Source of the DNA: Volvox africanus
Lineage: Eukaryota > Chlorophyta > Chlorophyceae > Chlamydomonadales > Volvocaceae
Assembly: GCA_030268105.1 (NCBI GenBank)
Contig: BSDZ01000024.1
Location: 1,240,001-1,304,000, forward strand
Direction of reading: 5' to 3'
DNA length: 64,000 nt
Under the pieces are notes generated by a model, which ran no database searches, had not been told where the DNA came from, and saw only the letters and a program-made list of their open reading frames with translations. Shown here piece after piece: positions 1 through 11,787 of the stretch (position 1 is its first letter; every line of letters starts with the position of its first letter). The position numbers and the translations under genes are program-made.

Positions 1-718
1 CGCCCACATCATGGCGTCATGGGAAGACATCGACATTTACGCAAATCTACTGTCAGTTCCCCGGGCAAGGGTGTCGCACGGTTGGTTCTTACATATAATG
101 TTGAATGTTTATGTTTTACATGTGTCTGACTCCGAGCTTGTCTGGAAAGGCAAGGTCGTGGGTTCGATTCACGCCGGGGGGAGTCACGTCCACCTGTCAC
201 CCAAGTGGGGGCTGATGGTTGGAAGCTTCGCATGATTCCATCGGTCTGGGTCGTCTGCGTCGATGGCGTGTCCGCTCTGAGCCTACAGTCGGTAACGGCC
301 CTTCCCTGACGGGGGGCGGTCGTGGCTGATGCTTAACCCGGGACCGCGTGAGGCAGTCACCTGAGCAGCGAACACGGGTAGCTGCGGGCGGCAGACGGGT
401 CGCATGCCTGAGTGGGCGCCTGGGCCACCCGATGGGTCCTCTGAGGGGCAACCAACCGTTTTAGACAAAAAATTCCCTTAGAAGGAAAAGTTCAAACTTT
501 GGCTTGTCACTGTCCTTGTGGGATATAATCCTTTTATTCATGTCTTTCATATAATTATTTTAATTCAGTTAATCCTATATCTTTTTCATAACGTTTGTTG
601 TATGATCTTCAGTCCCATGCTTTTCCCTTCGGCGTTCATTTTTGTGCGCTTAAACAGTATCTTTTTCCTCACTGCAAGCGTTATTATGTATCAGAGGCAT
701 TTACATATTGATGGTGGA
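1..718 (+). repeat. Dispersed repeat element, copy A (tRNA-like module inside)
   Basis: This block is nearly identical to 5936-6638. Differences are a few substitutions near 470-505 and 17 bp at 650-666 that copy B lacks. A tRNA-like module lies at 127-186: TGACTCC at its start pairs with GGAGTCA at its end, and a box-B-like word GGTTCGATTC sits at 161-170. No complete cloverleaf fits in 60 nt, so it is not a tRNA gene. The rest is AT-rich with no supported protein. It abuts the first visible exon of the TBC gene and so lies in that gene's intron or upstream flank. A SINE or other non-autonomous retroelement is the best guess. Confidence 0.6.
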
Positions 719-768
719 TGAAAGCCTTGTCACGAAAACCACGCAACTTATCCTTTGCTTTTTAACAG

Positions 769-3700
769 GCTTATTCTCTACATGACTTGGAGGTGGCATA
801 TTGTCAGGTTGGTCTACAAAACGTTTCTGAGTAAGAAAGGATGGATGATCTCATTTGCGGCGGTGTGAGCTTTCCTGAACGGAGCTCGCTCATCAGCGAT
901 TCATTTCCTTGCTGAGGTTTCACAGTCGGTATTCGCAGGCGTTCTTTAAATTTTAATAAGCCTATGCAGGTTAAAGTCTATAAGTTGTGTACGTGGTCGT
1001 TGAGTACGGGAGCTGGGAATTAGATCTCGTGAGCCATATCTTGTACATATCCGGATTACACCCCTCGCACGACCTCCTCCCAAATGAAGACCCATCACAA
1101 CCGGGTACCAGATGGGCCATCTTCTCCTCCTCCGCTGCTGTCGTTGTCGTCCTCCTTCAAGAATCTACAATGGGTCCCGGTATCCAAAAAAAATCCCCAC
1201 CCCAGGGCATGGCTTTCATGGCAGGTGTGCTGCTGATGTACGTGCCGGAAGAAACGGCATTCAGGTGGGGAGCCAAGTTTTTCTTAGATGCGCAAACACA
1301 TACGCCTTAACTATGCGTATAAAGCCAGGCCCGAGGCCTATATCCTGATGTTTAGTTCGATCTCCTTCCCAGCAATGTCGCGGTTCGCTTTGCTCGTAAT
1401 CACCCCCTGTGGGGCCCTTGGGCCCATTCCGCCCCCTGTGGTGTCCAGGTTGTTTTGCCGCCTGATGGACGCCGAGGGCCCCAACCTGCGCCGCCTGTAT
1501 CTTCCGGGACTCGAGCCGCTGAAGGTGAACTAGCTATAGCTATAGCTGTAGCCTCGGCAGGTTATGGATCCTGTTTCAATTTTGGAGGAGGGGGAATATT
1601 GAAACAGTATGCGGGCAAGGAAAAAGCCATCGGAATGAATTTGGTTGATGAGGATTTAATTAAAGTTTGGACTGGAGCGCTCCTCCCGCAATACGTGTGT
1701 TCAGAAAGCTCAAGAAGCTCTTGACGTATATACCGTATACACCGTTAACACATTTGGCAAAAGGACGCATGTAGCAGTCCGGTTTCTTCCTTCCTCCCTC
1801 ACTTTTTCTGTACACACACTCATACCACTTCCCATTTGGGTTTTCTTATCCTGATTGTCCTGTCCTGGTCCTGGTCCTTGCTTCCCCTTCCCTCGGGACA
1901 TGCATTCATTGCCGCCGCAGGCGGAGCTCGCGACTTTTGAGCTGTTGCTGACGTGGCGAATGCCCGAGCTGGCGGCTCATTTGTCGGAGTTCGGCCTGCC
2001 GCCCGTGCTGTACGTCAGCCAGTGGCTCATGACGCTCTTCGCGACACCCTTCCCTCCGGCCTTCTGCGCCCGAGTCATAGACGTCCTGTTGCAGGTAAGA
2101 TGTCGTTCAGATCCCCATCGAACCAACGACTTCAACCAACAACACCTTACAAGTATATATATATATATATATATTTATTTATATACATATATATGTAAAA
2201 AGGAAAGGGTATATATATACCCTTTATATCCTTTATATACATATACATATACATATATATGTACATATATACCCTTTCCTTTTTACATATATTGTGGGTT
2301 CGTTGTTAACCCTTAAACCTCAAAACCGTGCCCCCAACCCCTGACCATGAAGGACGGTCACGACCGGCTGCTGCTGCGCTGCTCGTATGCGGTGATGGAA
2401 GTGTTGGAGTTGGAGCTGCTGGCTCGGCACGACTTCGAAGCGCTCATCACGTACCTCAAGGTAGGGCAGAGGCCGTCTTAAGGAGGCTGAGGTGTGTCTG
2501 TGTGTGTCTGTGTGGATGAAGATGGAAGATCTAACTGGCCGCCGGGGAGATTGATCACGTTAGCGGGATTCAGGGACATAAGTGTTGGCATGTGTGTATC
2601 TGTGTGTATGTGTGTGAATGTGTGTGTATGTGTATGTGTAAGTGTACGTGTATGTGTATGTGTAGTGTTAGTGTGTATATGTCTATGTCTATGTGTGTGT
2701 GTATGTGTGTGTATGTGTATGTGCATGTGAATATATGTGTATGTGTATGTGATACTGTGATTGCCGACGCCCGCCACCGGCCGCCAGCCGCCCTCCTGTC
2801 CCTGTTATATGCGACGCTCAGATGGAGCCGCTCACGTGGGAACTGGGCCGCCAACGCGCCATCATGGAGCGCGCCCTCACCAGCCCGCTCACGGATGCGG
2901 ATATCGACATCGCCAGAGACACAGTCGCGAACCGGAAATTTCTGGCGGCAGCGTTGGCAGCGGAAGCGGCGGCGAGTATCGCAAACACCGAACTATCAGG
3001 TGGGGGCGCGGGATCCAGCGCCATGGCTGGAGATCTTCTGGGAGGTCCTGCCGCGGAGGCGGCGACGGCGACGAAGGCAGTGAACCCGGCGGCGGTGATG
3101 CACCAACGGGAACGGAGCTTAGAGGCGGAGGTGGATGCGGCGCTGGCGCTGGCGGCGGCGGCAGCGCTGACGGCAACGGTAGCGGAGGGCGGTGCGGGAT
3201 GCAATGCAATGGTTGGTGTGGAGGGCTTGTTAGACGGCGGCGACGGCGGCGGCGGCGGCGGCAGCGTGCAGACCGTCGGCTGTGAGGCGACTGGTGCGGC
3301 GACGGCCGTTACCCCGGTACTGCCAAACTTAAAAACGTGTCTTAGTCGGCGGGACGGAGCGGGCAATATGATATGCTTTGATGAGGACGGCACCTCGGGC
3401 TCGGTTTCGGGTGCGATGGCGGCGGCGGGTTCCGGCAGCACCCGGGGCGCCGGCGGCGGAAGCAGCGTTTGCAGAGGCACCTCACCGCAGAGACAGCCGG
3501 GGCGAGGTTGGGAGCCCGAATGGCCCGTGGGCCCACCACACGAACTCGGCCATCGTCTCGCCGGCGGAGCGCAGGAGACGACGAGGGCAACTGCTGGCTG
3601 TAGCGGTATGGCACGACAGCCCGGTGGCAGCAGGCCGCCGTCGTACGGAATGTCGACATCTCTTCTTGACGATCTCGACTTTGGCTGCGGCGGCGATGGA

Positions 3701-4045
3701 GCAACAGTAAGACCCAAAGCGACGCCGGACCTAGAGTACGGCGAGTACGGCGAGATGGTAATGGACGCCGGGTTGCTTCTGCCGGAGCTGGGCACAGCTG
3801 GCACTGTGGATGCACCACCGACAGCAGTAGCAGTAGCAGTAGCAGCAGGAGCATCAGTAGCAGCAGCAGCAGCAGTGACAGGCAATGGCGGGGCGGAGGG
3901 GTTCTTTGTGCCTCTGGGTACAGGACTGGGTGTCGACGCTGTCGAGCCCGCTCGCGCAGGGACGTACGGCAACCCTCGGCAACAACGACACCATCCTCAT
4001 CCCGGGCAGCAGGTGCAGTCAGGGACTGATCTGTTGCTGGACTAA
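769..4045 (+). CDS. TBC-domain Rab GTPase-activating protein (5' partial)
   Basis: Six exons are modelled: 769-807, 1206-1264, 1449-1524, 1921-2094, 2353-2460 and 2822-4045. All phases agree and they give 559 residues. The product should stimulate GTP hydrolysis by Rab GTPases in membrane traffic. The TBC signature runs across the exons: AYSLHDLEVAYCQ, then GMAFMAGVLLMYVPEETAF, LFCRLMDAEGPNLRRLYLPG and LPPVLYVSQWLMTLF. The YCQ glutamine finger is present; the arginine finger would be in exons upstream of the window or beyond the repeat at 1-718. The last exon is a long tail rich in Ala, Gly and Ser, with no domain I recognise, and could hide an intron. Two TGTAA words follow the stop at 4110 and 4122. 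The Rab partner cannot be told. Confidence 0.85.
2189..2292. repeat. Inverted repeat in TBC intron
   Basis: Arms of 28 bp at 2189-2216 and 2265-2292 are perfect reverse complements around a 48-nt AT-rich spacer. A smaller palindrome, GGGTATATATATACCC at 2208-2223, overlaps the left arm. The element lies in the intron between 2095 and 2352. Confidence 0.9.
2588..2755. repeat. GT-rich microsatellite in TBC intron
   Basis: Irregular (TG)n/(TGTATG)n tract in the last intron of the TBC gene, just before the acceptor at 2820-2821. Confidence 0.8.
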
Positions 4046-4109
4046 TCCGCGCCGATCCCCGGTTTCTTCGCTGCGGACGGATGGGCGCTTGCCGGGTGCT
4101 GCTTGCTAC

Positions 4110-4126
4110 TGTAATGCCACCTGTAA
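4110..4126 (+). terminator. Probable polyadenylation signals of the TBC gene
   Basis: TGTAA occurs at 4110-4114 and 4122-4126, 65-80 nt after the stop codon. TGTAA is the usual poly(A) signal in volvocine algae. Confidence 0.5.
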
Positions 4127-5127
4127 TGCCTTTTGCTCATGTTTCAACGTCCTCTATGCAAATGATGCTTCTGATTGCGCGAGATTGCTCAGCTAGCAGC
4201 ATGCAGCTGACCGGTTGTTGCGCGTTATGCGATTAGTTACCGCACGTGACGTTAATATGACGCTTTCGACGATTGACTCGTTTTATCCAATCCAAACCAA
4301 TCTATCTACGAAAACGACGACTGACAGCTGGTAGTTTTGGATGGTTTTGGTGTAAGAGCGGGAAGCTTCCAAGTATTATAATTTGCGACGCACGCAAGCA
4401 CCCCCCACCGGTGTGTGTATGTGTATGTATGTGAAATGGCTGGATGCACGCTGCCTTGCGGAGTGGGCTGTAGACAAGATGAGCAGACGAAAGCAGCGAA
4501 CTTCAGCCCGGATGGGACCCGGAAATTTTTAGCATTTTTGGAAAACACCTGCAGATATGTTGGGCCTGCTCCTGGGACCCCGGGAATTTTTTGCCGCGTA
4601 AAGCGCGGCTTTCTGGGGACAGAAAAAACGTGCGCTCTGAAGGAACGTTCTTTTCCTGTTGTATCCGGAGATATTTTGGTGAAAGCAAGGGAATGACCGG
4701 CTCCAGAAGCATTGTGGTTTGGCTTACGCTTGGCAGCTTGAGGCGTAGGGAAAGCTGGATATCCTTATACCACTAATTTGTAAGCGGTAACATTACCCAA
4801 CAGATATTTATGGGGTTGGCATTCTTGCAAGGTAAAGACAAAAAGCAAGGGTGCGTGCCAGCTAAAAACATCTCAAATTTCTTTAAGCCAAAAGCTTTAG
4901 CTCAAAGCGAGGAAAGTAACTATTAGCATGTTAGCACTCAGTACTCAGCAAACGTATGGAACACGACGGCCTATAAATAAATTTACATCCACAGTTTTCT
5001 ATCCTGTCCTCTTGCAAATGCTTGCAGGAGTACGAAGTCCTGACAGATCCAGCCTGACAGATACCTGACAGGCCTGACAAGCGTGTGTGTTTTGCGTGGG
5101 TGGATTGATTCCGAAGAATATATATAC

Positions 5128-5176
<49 letters not shown>

Positions 5177-5225
5177 GGGGGGGGGGAGAGAGAGAGAGAA
5201 TGTATATCTTATGTAAATTAATATG
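4127..5225. other. Intergenic stretch, no gene seen
   Basis: I see no coding exon on either strand. The stretch contains a (TG)n(AG)n microsatellite at about 5131-5200 and AT-rich unique-looking sequence. Confidence 0.5.
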
Positions 5226-5719
5226 AAGATCAACCAGCCCCCGGATAAACCCAATGATCACCCAGCCAGGTACCCAGAAACTGAGTCCCTGGGAGTTCCA
5301 TGAACAACCCTGACTGAGAGCATGATAGAAATACGTCCACGGGTTGGGGGTACATGTGCCCCCCATGTTGATAGACGACGAGGACCTCGATTACAGGTAG
5401 CGACTTGCGAGCCGACCAGGAGTGGAGGTGATGAAGCCACCGATGGTCCGGCAGATTTCTCTGGATGCCGATAGTCGGTGCTAGTGATTCTGGTTCTCTG
5501 CGAAGGAGGGCGGCTTCTTTTGTTAAAATTCTTTCATTTACCATTTCATCTCTAAATGCCTCAATTTTAGAACAATTAAAACCACTTGTGAAATAGAAAT
5601 TTATGAAATAATCCCGAGGAATTCACTGATTTCGGAGCAGTCAACATGTATGGGTGTACGGATGAGGGTGCCCCGAAATACAGGGCAAGGTAGGGACAGC
5701 CAGGTAGTGGCCACGGGAG
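5226..5719 (-). repeat. Dispersed repeat family R2, copy 1 (interrupted)
   Basis: The reverse complement matches 20250-20650 and 27168-27445. Shared landmarks in order are a GTGGCCACTACC-type start, TTTCGGGGCACCCTCATCC, CTCCGAAATCAGTG, an AATCTGCCG block, a (G/C)TCGGC(T/C)CGCA(A/G)GTC block, CATCGTCTATCAACAT-like sequence and TCATGCTCTCAGTC. About 110 bp at roughly 5530-5637 is absent from the other copies and splits this one. No coding capacity is evident. Confidence 0.75.
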
Positions 5720-5802
5720 ACGCCCACATCATGGCGCCATGGTAACACGTCGACATTTACGCAAATCTACTGTCATTTCCCCGGGCAAAGGTGTCGTTGC
5801 CC
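5719..5802 (+). repeat. Partial copy of the copy A/B repeat start
   Basis: This block repeats the beginning of the 5934-6010 block with several substitutions (GACGCCCACATCATGGCG is shared). It lies about 215 bp upstream of copy B, giving a partial tandem arrangement. Confidence 0.75.
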
Positions 5803-5935
5803 AATGTGCATGTGAGGTGAGGTGACGATGTGCGTACCACGTATGCCACTTTTAAGGAGTTTCGGAGGGGAGGAGCGATTCATCCATGTTCTCTGGTGAA
5901 AACAACGTACTCGCTGCCGGGATGTTCATGCGAGA

Positions 5936-6638
5936 CGCCCACATCATGGCGTCATGGGAAGACATCGACATTTACGCAAATCTACTGTCAGTTCCCCGGG
6001 CAAGGGTGTCGCACGGTTGGTTCTTACATATAATGTTGAATGTTTATGTTTTACATGTGTCTGACTCCGAGCTTGTCTGGAAAGGCAAGGTCGTGGGTTC
6101 GATTCACGCCGGGGGGAGTCACGTCCACCTGTCACCCAAGTGGGGGCTGATGGTTGGAAGCTTCGCATGATTCCATCGGTCTGGGTCGTCTGCGTCGATG
6201 GCGTGTCCGCTCTGAGCCTACAGTCGGTAACGGCCCTTCCCTGACGGGGGGCGGTCGTGGCTGATGCTTAACCCGGGACCGCGTGAGGCAGTCACCTGAG
6301 CAGCGAACACGGGTAGCTGCGGGCGGCAGACGGGTCGCATGCCTGAGTGGGCGCCTGGGCCACCCGATGGGTCCTCTGAGGGGCAACCAACCGTTTTAGA
6401 CAAAAATCCCCTTAGAAGGAAAAGGTCAAACTTTGGCTTGTCACTGTCCTTGTGGGATATAATCCTTTTATTCATGTCTTTCATATAATTATTTTAATTC
6501 AGTTAATCCTATATCTTTTTCATAACGTTTGTTGTATGATCTTCAGTCCCATGCTTTTCCCTTCGGCGTTCATTTTTGTGCGCTTAAACAGCGCAAGCGT
6601 TATTATGTATCAGAGGCATTTACATATTGATGGTGGAT
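5936..6638 (+). repeat. Dispersed repeat element, copy B
   Basis: Second copy of the element at 1-718, same orientation, with the tRNA-like module at 6062-6121. Similarity stops at about 6638, after the TTGATGGTGGA word. Its short open frames have no recognisable domain. Confidence 0.75.
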
Positions 6639-8011
6639 TCTGTTGCCATAATGTGCCACTTTCCTACAGTCGGATAATCTACTTTCATCTTTTAATAGTT
6701 TCTGCTAATTAAGTAGTCTTCTTTCCTCTTTCCGGGTTGGGACAGCATCAAAGGATGGATGTCCGGTCCACTCAGCTGTGAAAATCGTCAAGCAGACATT
6801 TTCAAGCATTCTTATTTTCCACATGATTGAAATGATCGTGCATTTTATTAGGTGTTATGTTATTGAGGCAGCCTTGGTTGTCTAAACAGCCTCCGGTGGT
6901 CCGTTGACGCTGCCAAAATGGGCTTATGGCTGGTACCTGCCTTCGGGTCCCTTGGCGCGTCATTGGCGATGCGCCAATGGGGGCCGCTGCCCACTGCCTA
7001 TCCGGCAAAGAGCTTGCGATGCGGCCTCCACCACACAAGAGATGAGATGGATAGCATGCAACAATGAGTAACTTAACAAAGTGGTTGCACATGCAGCGGC
7101 CCCAAACACTGCAGAAGGCGCGACATCCAAAAACCAACCCTGAGGGGCCAAACCCAGCGCAGCTGCGACAGGCGGCAGAGAGGATCTTAAGCGGCATCGA
7201 ATAATCTGCAAGCTAAGAACCCTAGGTAAATGTTGCCCTTACTATACTAGGCTTAACTCTGTTGTAGCTTTAGCTCTGGCTTTGTACATGGATGACCTAG
7301 CCGGCAAGCAAGGTCCAAGTTAAGATTCGGAGAAGGTTGTATCTTGGAAAAATAATGCATGGGACGGGGGAGTCGGGGGTTGAATTGCGTGCAGTGCTGA
7401 AGGGACTGGAGAGTGATCAGTGCGTCTGTCACGTAAGACAAGCGGTGACCAGGGGTAGACGTCCGTATCAGTACCCTCTCGCCAAACACTAAAACCCTCT
7501 ACCAAGAACCTGGGAACCCCCTACGAAGGTAAGAGCACATATGCCATACTTCCAGCATTGCTGCTAGGTTGTGCTGCATTGGTTATGTTGCTTGGTTATG
7601 CTGCATAAAATAGCAGATGCGCTGGGTGGAGCCCTAAGGGGCCAGCTAAACGGAGATTCAAGGCAGGACGCATACTGCTCGTATAAAGTGAACTGTTCGG
7701 TAAGCTCCTCAACGATCGGTGCTAGATCTACAAGGTGCCAGGATTCTAGCATATGCGCAAATCAGGCTGCACTCCTGCTTCCTCTGCTGAGGATTATATA
7801 CACCGTGATCCTGTAACGTTTGCTGATCATATTATTCTATGAAAATTCTATCTAATCATCGAGCCATTAATTTTACGGAGAGGAGCCGCCGTACGGCTTT
7901 TCGTCCAATTGCAGGAAGTCACTCTCCAAGCTTGACACCAAGATTTGTTTGGGTCTTCTTCTTGCTTTTCATTTTCAAGTTATAACTGTTGCTGTGTTTT
8001 TTAAAGCCACA
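6639..8011. other. Intergenic stretch upstream of the bS20 gene
   Basis: No exon with conserved content was found on either strand. The last 150 bp before the start codon at 8012 should contain the bS20 promoter and 5' leader, but no defined motif stands out. Confidence 0.4.
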
Positions 8012-8799
8012 ATGGCCTCGCTTATGCGGACCCAAGCGCTTCTGCGCGCGTGCCCTCAGCGCTGCGCGTTCACGGCCGTGAGGCCTACTTTTGGTGCGTG
8101 ATAGTTATGAATCATATGTCCAATTTACCAACTATTCAGTCTGGTGATTGCTACACAGTGAAACCTTCCTTGTGGCTGCGCTTCTTTGTCTTTCTCCTAT
8201 GCAGTTCCGGTGAGCCGGCCGGTCACCGAGCGTGGAGCTCTGGTCGTAATGGCTGCTGAGGGCAAAAAGGACCAGAAGAAGAAGATGCCCAGCCCTGTAA
8301 AGCGCGCTCTGTTGGCCGAGGAGCGCCGCTTGTACAACAAGGGCCGCAAGTCTGCCTGTGCCACCCGCATTAAAAAGGTAATCTACAGGTCCCATGCGAA
8401 TTCTAATGAAGCGGGATTACCGGGCGATTTTTGCTTAAATCTGCTGGGCTTGCCCCCAAATTGTTGCCTACTTTTGCCTCACAGGTCATTAAACTGGCAG
8501 AGGCATTATTGTCATCCGCTGATGCCCAGTCAGAGGATCAGGTTAAGAACTTGGAGAAGCTTGTCGCGGAGGCTTACTCGGAAATTGACAAGGCAGTCGT
8601 GAAGGGCATTCTTCATGAGAACACGGCCGCTCGCAAGAAGGCCCGCTGCGCTCGCTACAAGAAGCAAGTCCTAATGTCCTCTGGCCTCTACAAGCCCACC
8701 GCAGACAGCCCGGACTTTGCTCGTTATGAGCAGCTGCAAGCTAAGGCGGCGGAGGTGCGGGCAAAGGTGGCTGTGCAGAAGCCGAAGGTAGCGGCATGA
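8012..8799 (+). CDS. PRPS20: Plastid 30S ribosomal protein bS20, nuclear encoded
   Basis: Three exons, 8012-8093, 8205-8377 and 8485-8799, splice in phase to 189 residues. bS20 binds 16S rRNA in the 30S subunit; this copy should act in the chloroplast. The first ~45 residues look like a plastid transit peptide: few acids, rich in Ala, Arg and Ser, starting [17 protein letters not shown]. The conserved part begins near [20 protein letters not shown] and continues with [11 protein letters not shown], the helix [20 protein letters not shown] and the basic [11 protein letters not shown]. The order and the Lys/Arg-rich helices fit bS20, whose mature form is about 90 residues. The tail after YKPTADSP is an Ala/Lys-rich eukaryotic extension. 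The ATG at 8012 is the first in frame and gives the transit peptide. Confidence 0.92.
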
Positions 8800-10499
8800 G
8801 CAGCAGGATCTGGTAGGGATCTCACCACTCACCCACTGAGGATGGGAGTACAGGTTGAGGTGGGTTCATTTAGAGGGCTCAAAAAGGCAAGGATGGGCGG
8901 GGTCATATGATGAGACCTCTCCCACGCTTGTCCGTCGTACGGGTCTAGGGTGGTCGGGGATTTGGCTGGTGGCTACGCTCTATACTTGCAAACCCGAGGA
9001 AGAGAGCGTGGCCATTTTCCTTTTTGTCACGTTTGCTCTCTATGGTCAAGATACGGATGCGTGCCTGCGTGGATAGGCGGCGATGAAGGAATGGGATGGG
9101 ATGTGAAGCGCATTTACCTGCGGGAGCACATTTTCGCAAGTTTCGCACGTTAGGCGTGCAGGTGAAGTGCTTCGTTTGGAACGCAGCACAAAGGCTTGTG
9201 TACTTCTGTCGTGCGTGTTGTTGTGGACGCCGCGCCTTTGCGCTTGGGACATGCGTGGTCGTGGTGGTGAGCGCAATGACATTTTAAGGACATGAAGATG
9301 GCAAAAGCGCTAGTCCTCCTTCAAGACAACTCCGCATAAAATACTGTGTGGGTGCTTCTGCCCCGCATGAGGTCAGACCATCTACACGCATATTCTGACG
9401 GGAGCTCATCGACCCAGGGGTCAGCTGTCGGCAAATGCACCCCAAGGCGCCGTCCCTCCCCTCTTCCCCGGTGGAGGTCTAGGTTGGCGGAGGGTTTGGA
9501 AACGGCTGTTTCTTAATGTACCATGTCTTGTACTTGGGAGATGGTGAGCCGAAACTGACTTGGGGACGAATACTTGAGTGCAAGGACTCGTTATTGCAGC
9601 GCATGAAGTCGTGGTGCTGGTGGTGGTGGTAATCTCCAAGCTTTTGCTGTGCCTTGTTACCAGGGTAATAATGCCGCCACGGTTGCTTACAGTATCCTTG
9701 TACTTCTAATTCGTATCATGTCATGGGTTCATATCGAGCTCTACTGTGTGCTGTGTGGCAGAATGCATCATGGTATCATCGTCCATCCATCCAGACCACC
9801 ACAAAAGGGTTTTCCTCCATCCTCTGTAGCGATAGAGGAATACAGCTTGAAGATGAGCTCGCACTGTGGATACGCATGGTACAGATGACAGAAAAATCCC
9901 TGAAAAGCTGTATCCATCGAGTCATCCTTCTCTGGATGGCCAGGTCAGAATGACGACAAGCCAGTGTCATTCTTTCCCCACGTGGGAACACATGAGTGCA
10001 ACATCGCTGACCTGACCGTGACTCCTCTTGCCGTCCAATCATCGGGGTAAGTAGCAGCGCTGCGAACTGCAGCAGGCTCCGATCTCAACTTGTAAGCCGC
10101 TGGCGCTATCGAATCTGTCAGGTGGACCTGTTGTGCCCCGCCCGGAGCTTGGGAGATCTCTAGCTCCGAATGCCCAACCCCCCCTTAGTTGAGTGCGTTT
10201 GGTGCATTCAATACCTGTATCACGGATGCATCGTTTAACGCCCTGCAATGTGTATCACCTTGCCAATAGGATTATATGACGCATCAGTAAATAGATATAG
10301 ATCGTACCGTTGCTCTCGTTACAACGGATTCCCCCAGTCTCCTTAATTGATGGTTCCCCACAACTGACACACGATATTGCATCTGTTAGCGGCTGCATAC
10401 CCCGATAATAAGTAGGGAAGAGAAAGCAGTGCACCGTAGTTAGTACGAAAGATAGATAGTACCGCATCCGTCGTACACATTATACCATGCGTCAAGTAT

Positions 10500-10625
10500 T
10501 TTCCCGCCATTCCTTGAGGCGGAAATTTGAGCCAATTGGGCAACGGCATTTCCGTATGCCAAGAAGAGAAGAATTGCCGCCTCTTCCTGCTCCACCTCTT
10601 CCTGCACCTCCTTGCTGAAATCCTC
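10500..10625 (-). other. Possible isolated exon, function unknown
   Basis: On the minus strand an acceptor-like TTGTTCCAG precedes an open stretch reading roughly VFEDFSKEVQEEVEQEEAA and then ILLFLAYGNAVAQLAQ. The composition (amphipathic acidic helix, then a hydrophobic segment) looks coding, but no partner exon or family could be found. It may be a gene relic or chance. Confidence 0.2.
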
Positions 10626-11694
10626 AAACACTCCTGGAACAACACACCCACACCGATGCCGTTGATGATGCAAATGGGCAAAACCCACTCCGCGGTTGAC
10701 TCAGCCAGCGCCTCTATATCGCAGAGGCACAACAAATACCTTAATTTGCCTGAGATATCTCGTACCCTTGACGAAAGCCCACCGAGATCGGGCTCCTTGT
10801 CCCCCGCTTCATCCCATCTTCCCCTCTTACCACCTCATTACGCATCCTGAACCCGTATTTATTCTAACTCACGGGGGTAGGCAATAGCTTTTGGAGTTAA
10901 AAAATCATAAAAAAACAGGGTTTGAAAATCCTTCCCATTCTTCCAAGCAGCAAGCCGTCACACGCATCGACAACCTAGGTGTCCGGCTGGTGCGGACGAT
11001 TTGTTGCGGAGTATTGTGTGACCCAAACCCTACTTCACCTGATGCATCCATCCGTCCACGGGGCCGCAGCTGCGGCTGCACTACTACTGCTTGCATTTTC
11101 GCAATGGCACTGTCGTTATCTATCTGCCCGCCGCCGTCTACATTGCTGCCGTACAGCCTACTCGGTTCCCCAAGAACCGGTTGCCCTGAATCAGCAGTTC
11201 AGCTCCCCACCTGACGCATTTATATTCTCAAGGGTCGCCCGCCCCACCCACACCCTCCGACCCCCACCTCGACTCTCTCCGACCCAAATCCCTCAGCCTC
11301 GTGTATTCACCTTTCCCAAGCCCCCAATCCATCCAAACCCCTCATCTTCCCTTCATCGGCTACAATGAAGCGTCCGAATGGCACCGCCCCTGGAGTGAAG
11401 TGGAAGGAAGTGAAGGGGTGGTAGAGCGCAAAACACGTACGTCAATCGTTTCTTTTTGTGGCGTTTAAATTCGGAAGCGGCCGTGTGTGCGTATGTGTGT
11501 GTGGCGGGGGTTGGGTTTTAGGGTTTGGGATATATAGCTTTTGGGGTTTTAAGGTACATGTGGATAGGTTAGGGAACTCCGGTGGGGCCAACGGGCAACT
11601 CCGTCCGCACACACAGATTGACCTCTTCATTTTGGAGGACCCAATAATCACAAAGATTAGCAGACTTAGCAGATTTAGCAGCATTCCATAATAT

Positions 11695-11699
11695 TTACA
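11695..11699 (-). terminator. Probable polyadenylation signal of the F-box/LRR gene
   Basis: TTACA on the plus strand (TGTAA on the gene strand) lies about 90 nt beyond the stop codon at 11788-11790. Confidence 0.45.
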
Positions 11700-11787
11700 T
11701 TTTTGCATGATATGTATTTAAATCTACGATTTATTCTATATCGTTGAATTGACTTATAATACTTATCATGACACAATCATTTTCAAT

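Larger units (their letters stand above)
8800..11787. other. Intergenic stretch between bS20 and the F-box gene
   Basis: About 3 kb without a supported gene. One possible isolated exon lies at 10500-10625 on the minus strand and is listed separately. A poly-pyrimidine stretch at 11225-11345 and a TTTTAGGG-like tract at 11515-11535 are the other features. Confidence 0.4.

Noticed and set aside
127..186. tRNA gene
   Set aside because: Only the outer stem and a box-B-like word are present; no anticodon arm or D arm fits in 60 nt, and the block is part of a repeat.
2818..3972. 384-residue open frame on the minus strand, Pro/Ala/Ser-rich
   Set aside because: It is the antisense shadow of the GC-rich Ala/Gly tail of the TBC gene; the plus strand continues the TBC exon with proper splice phase.
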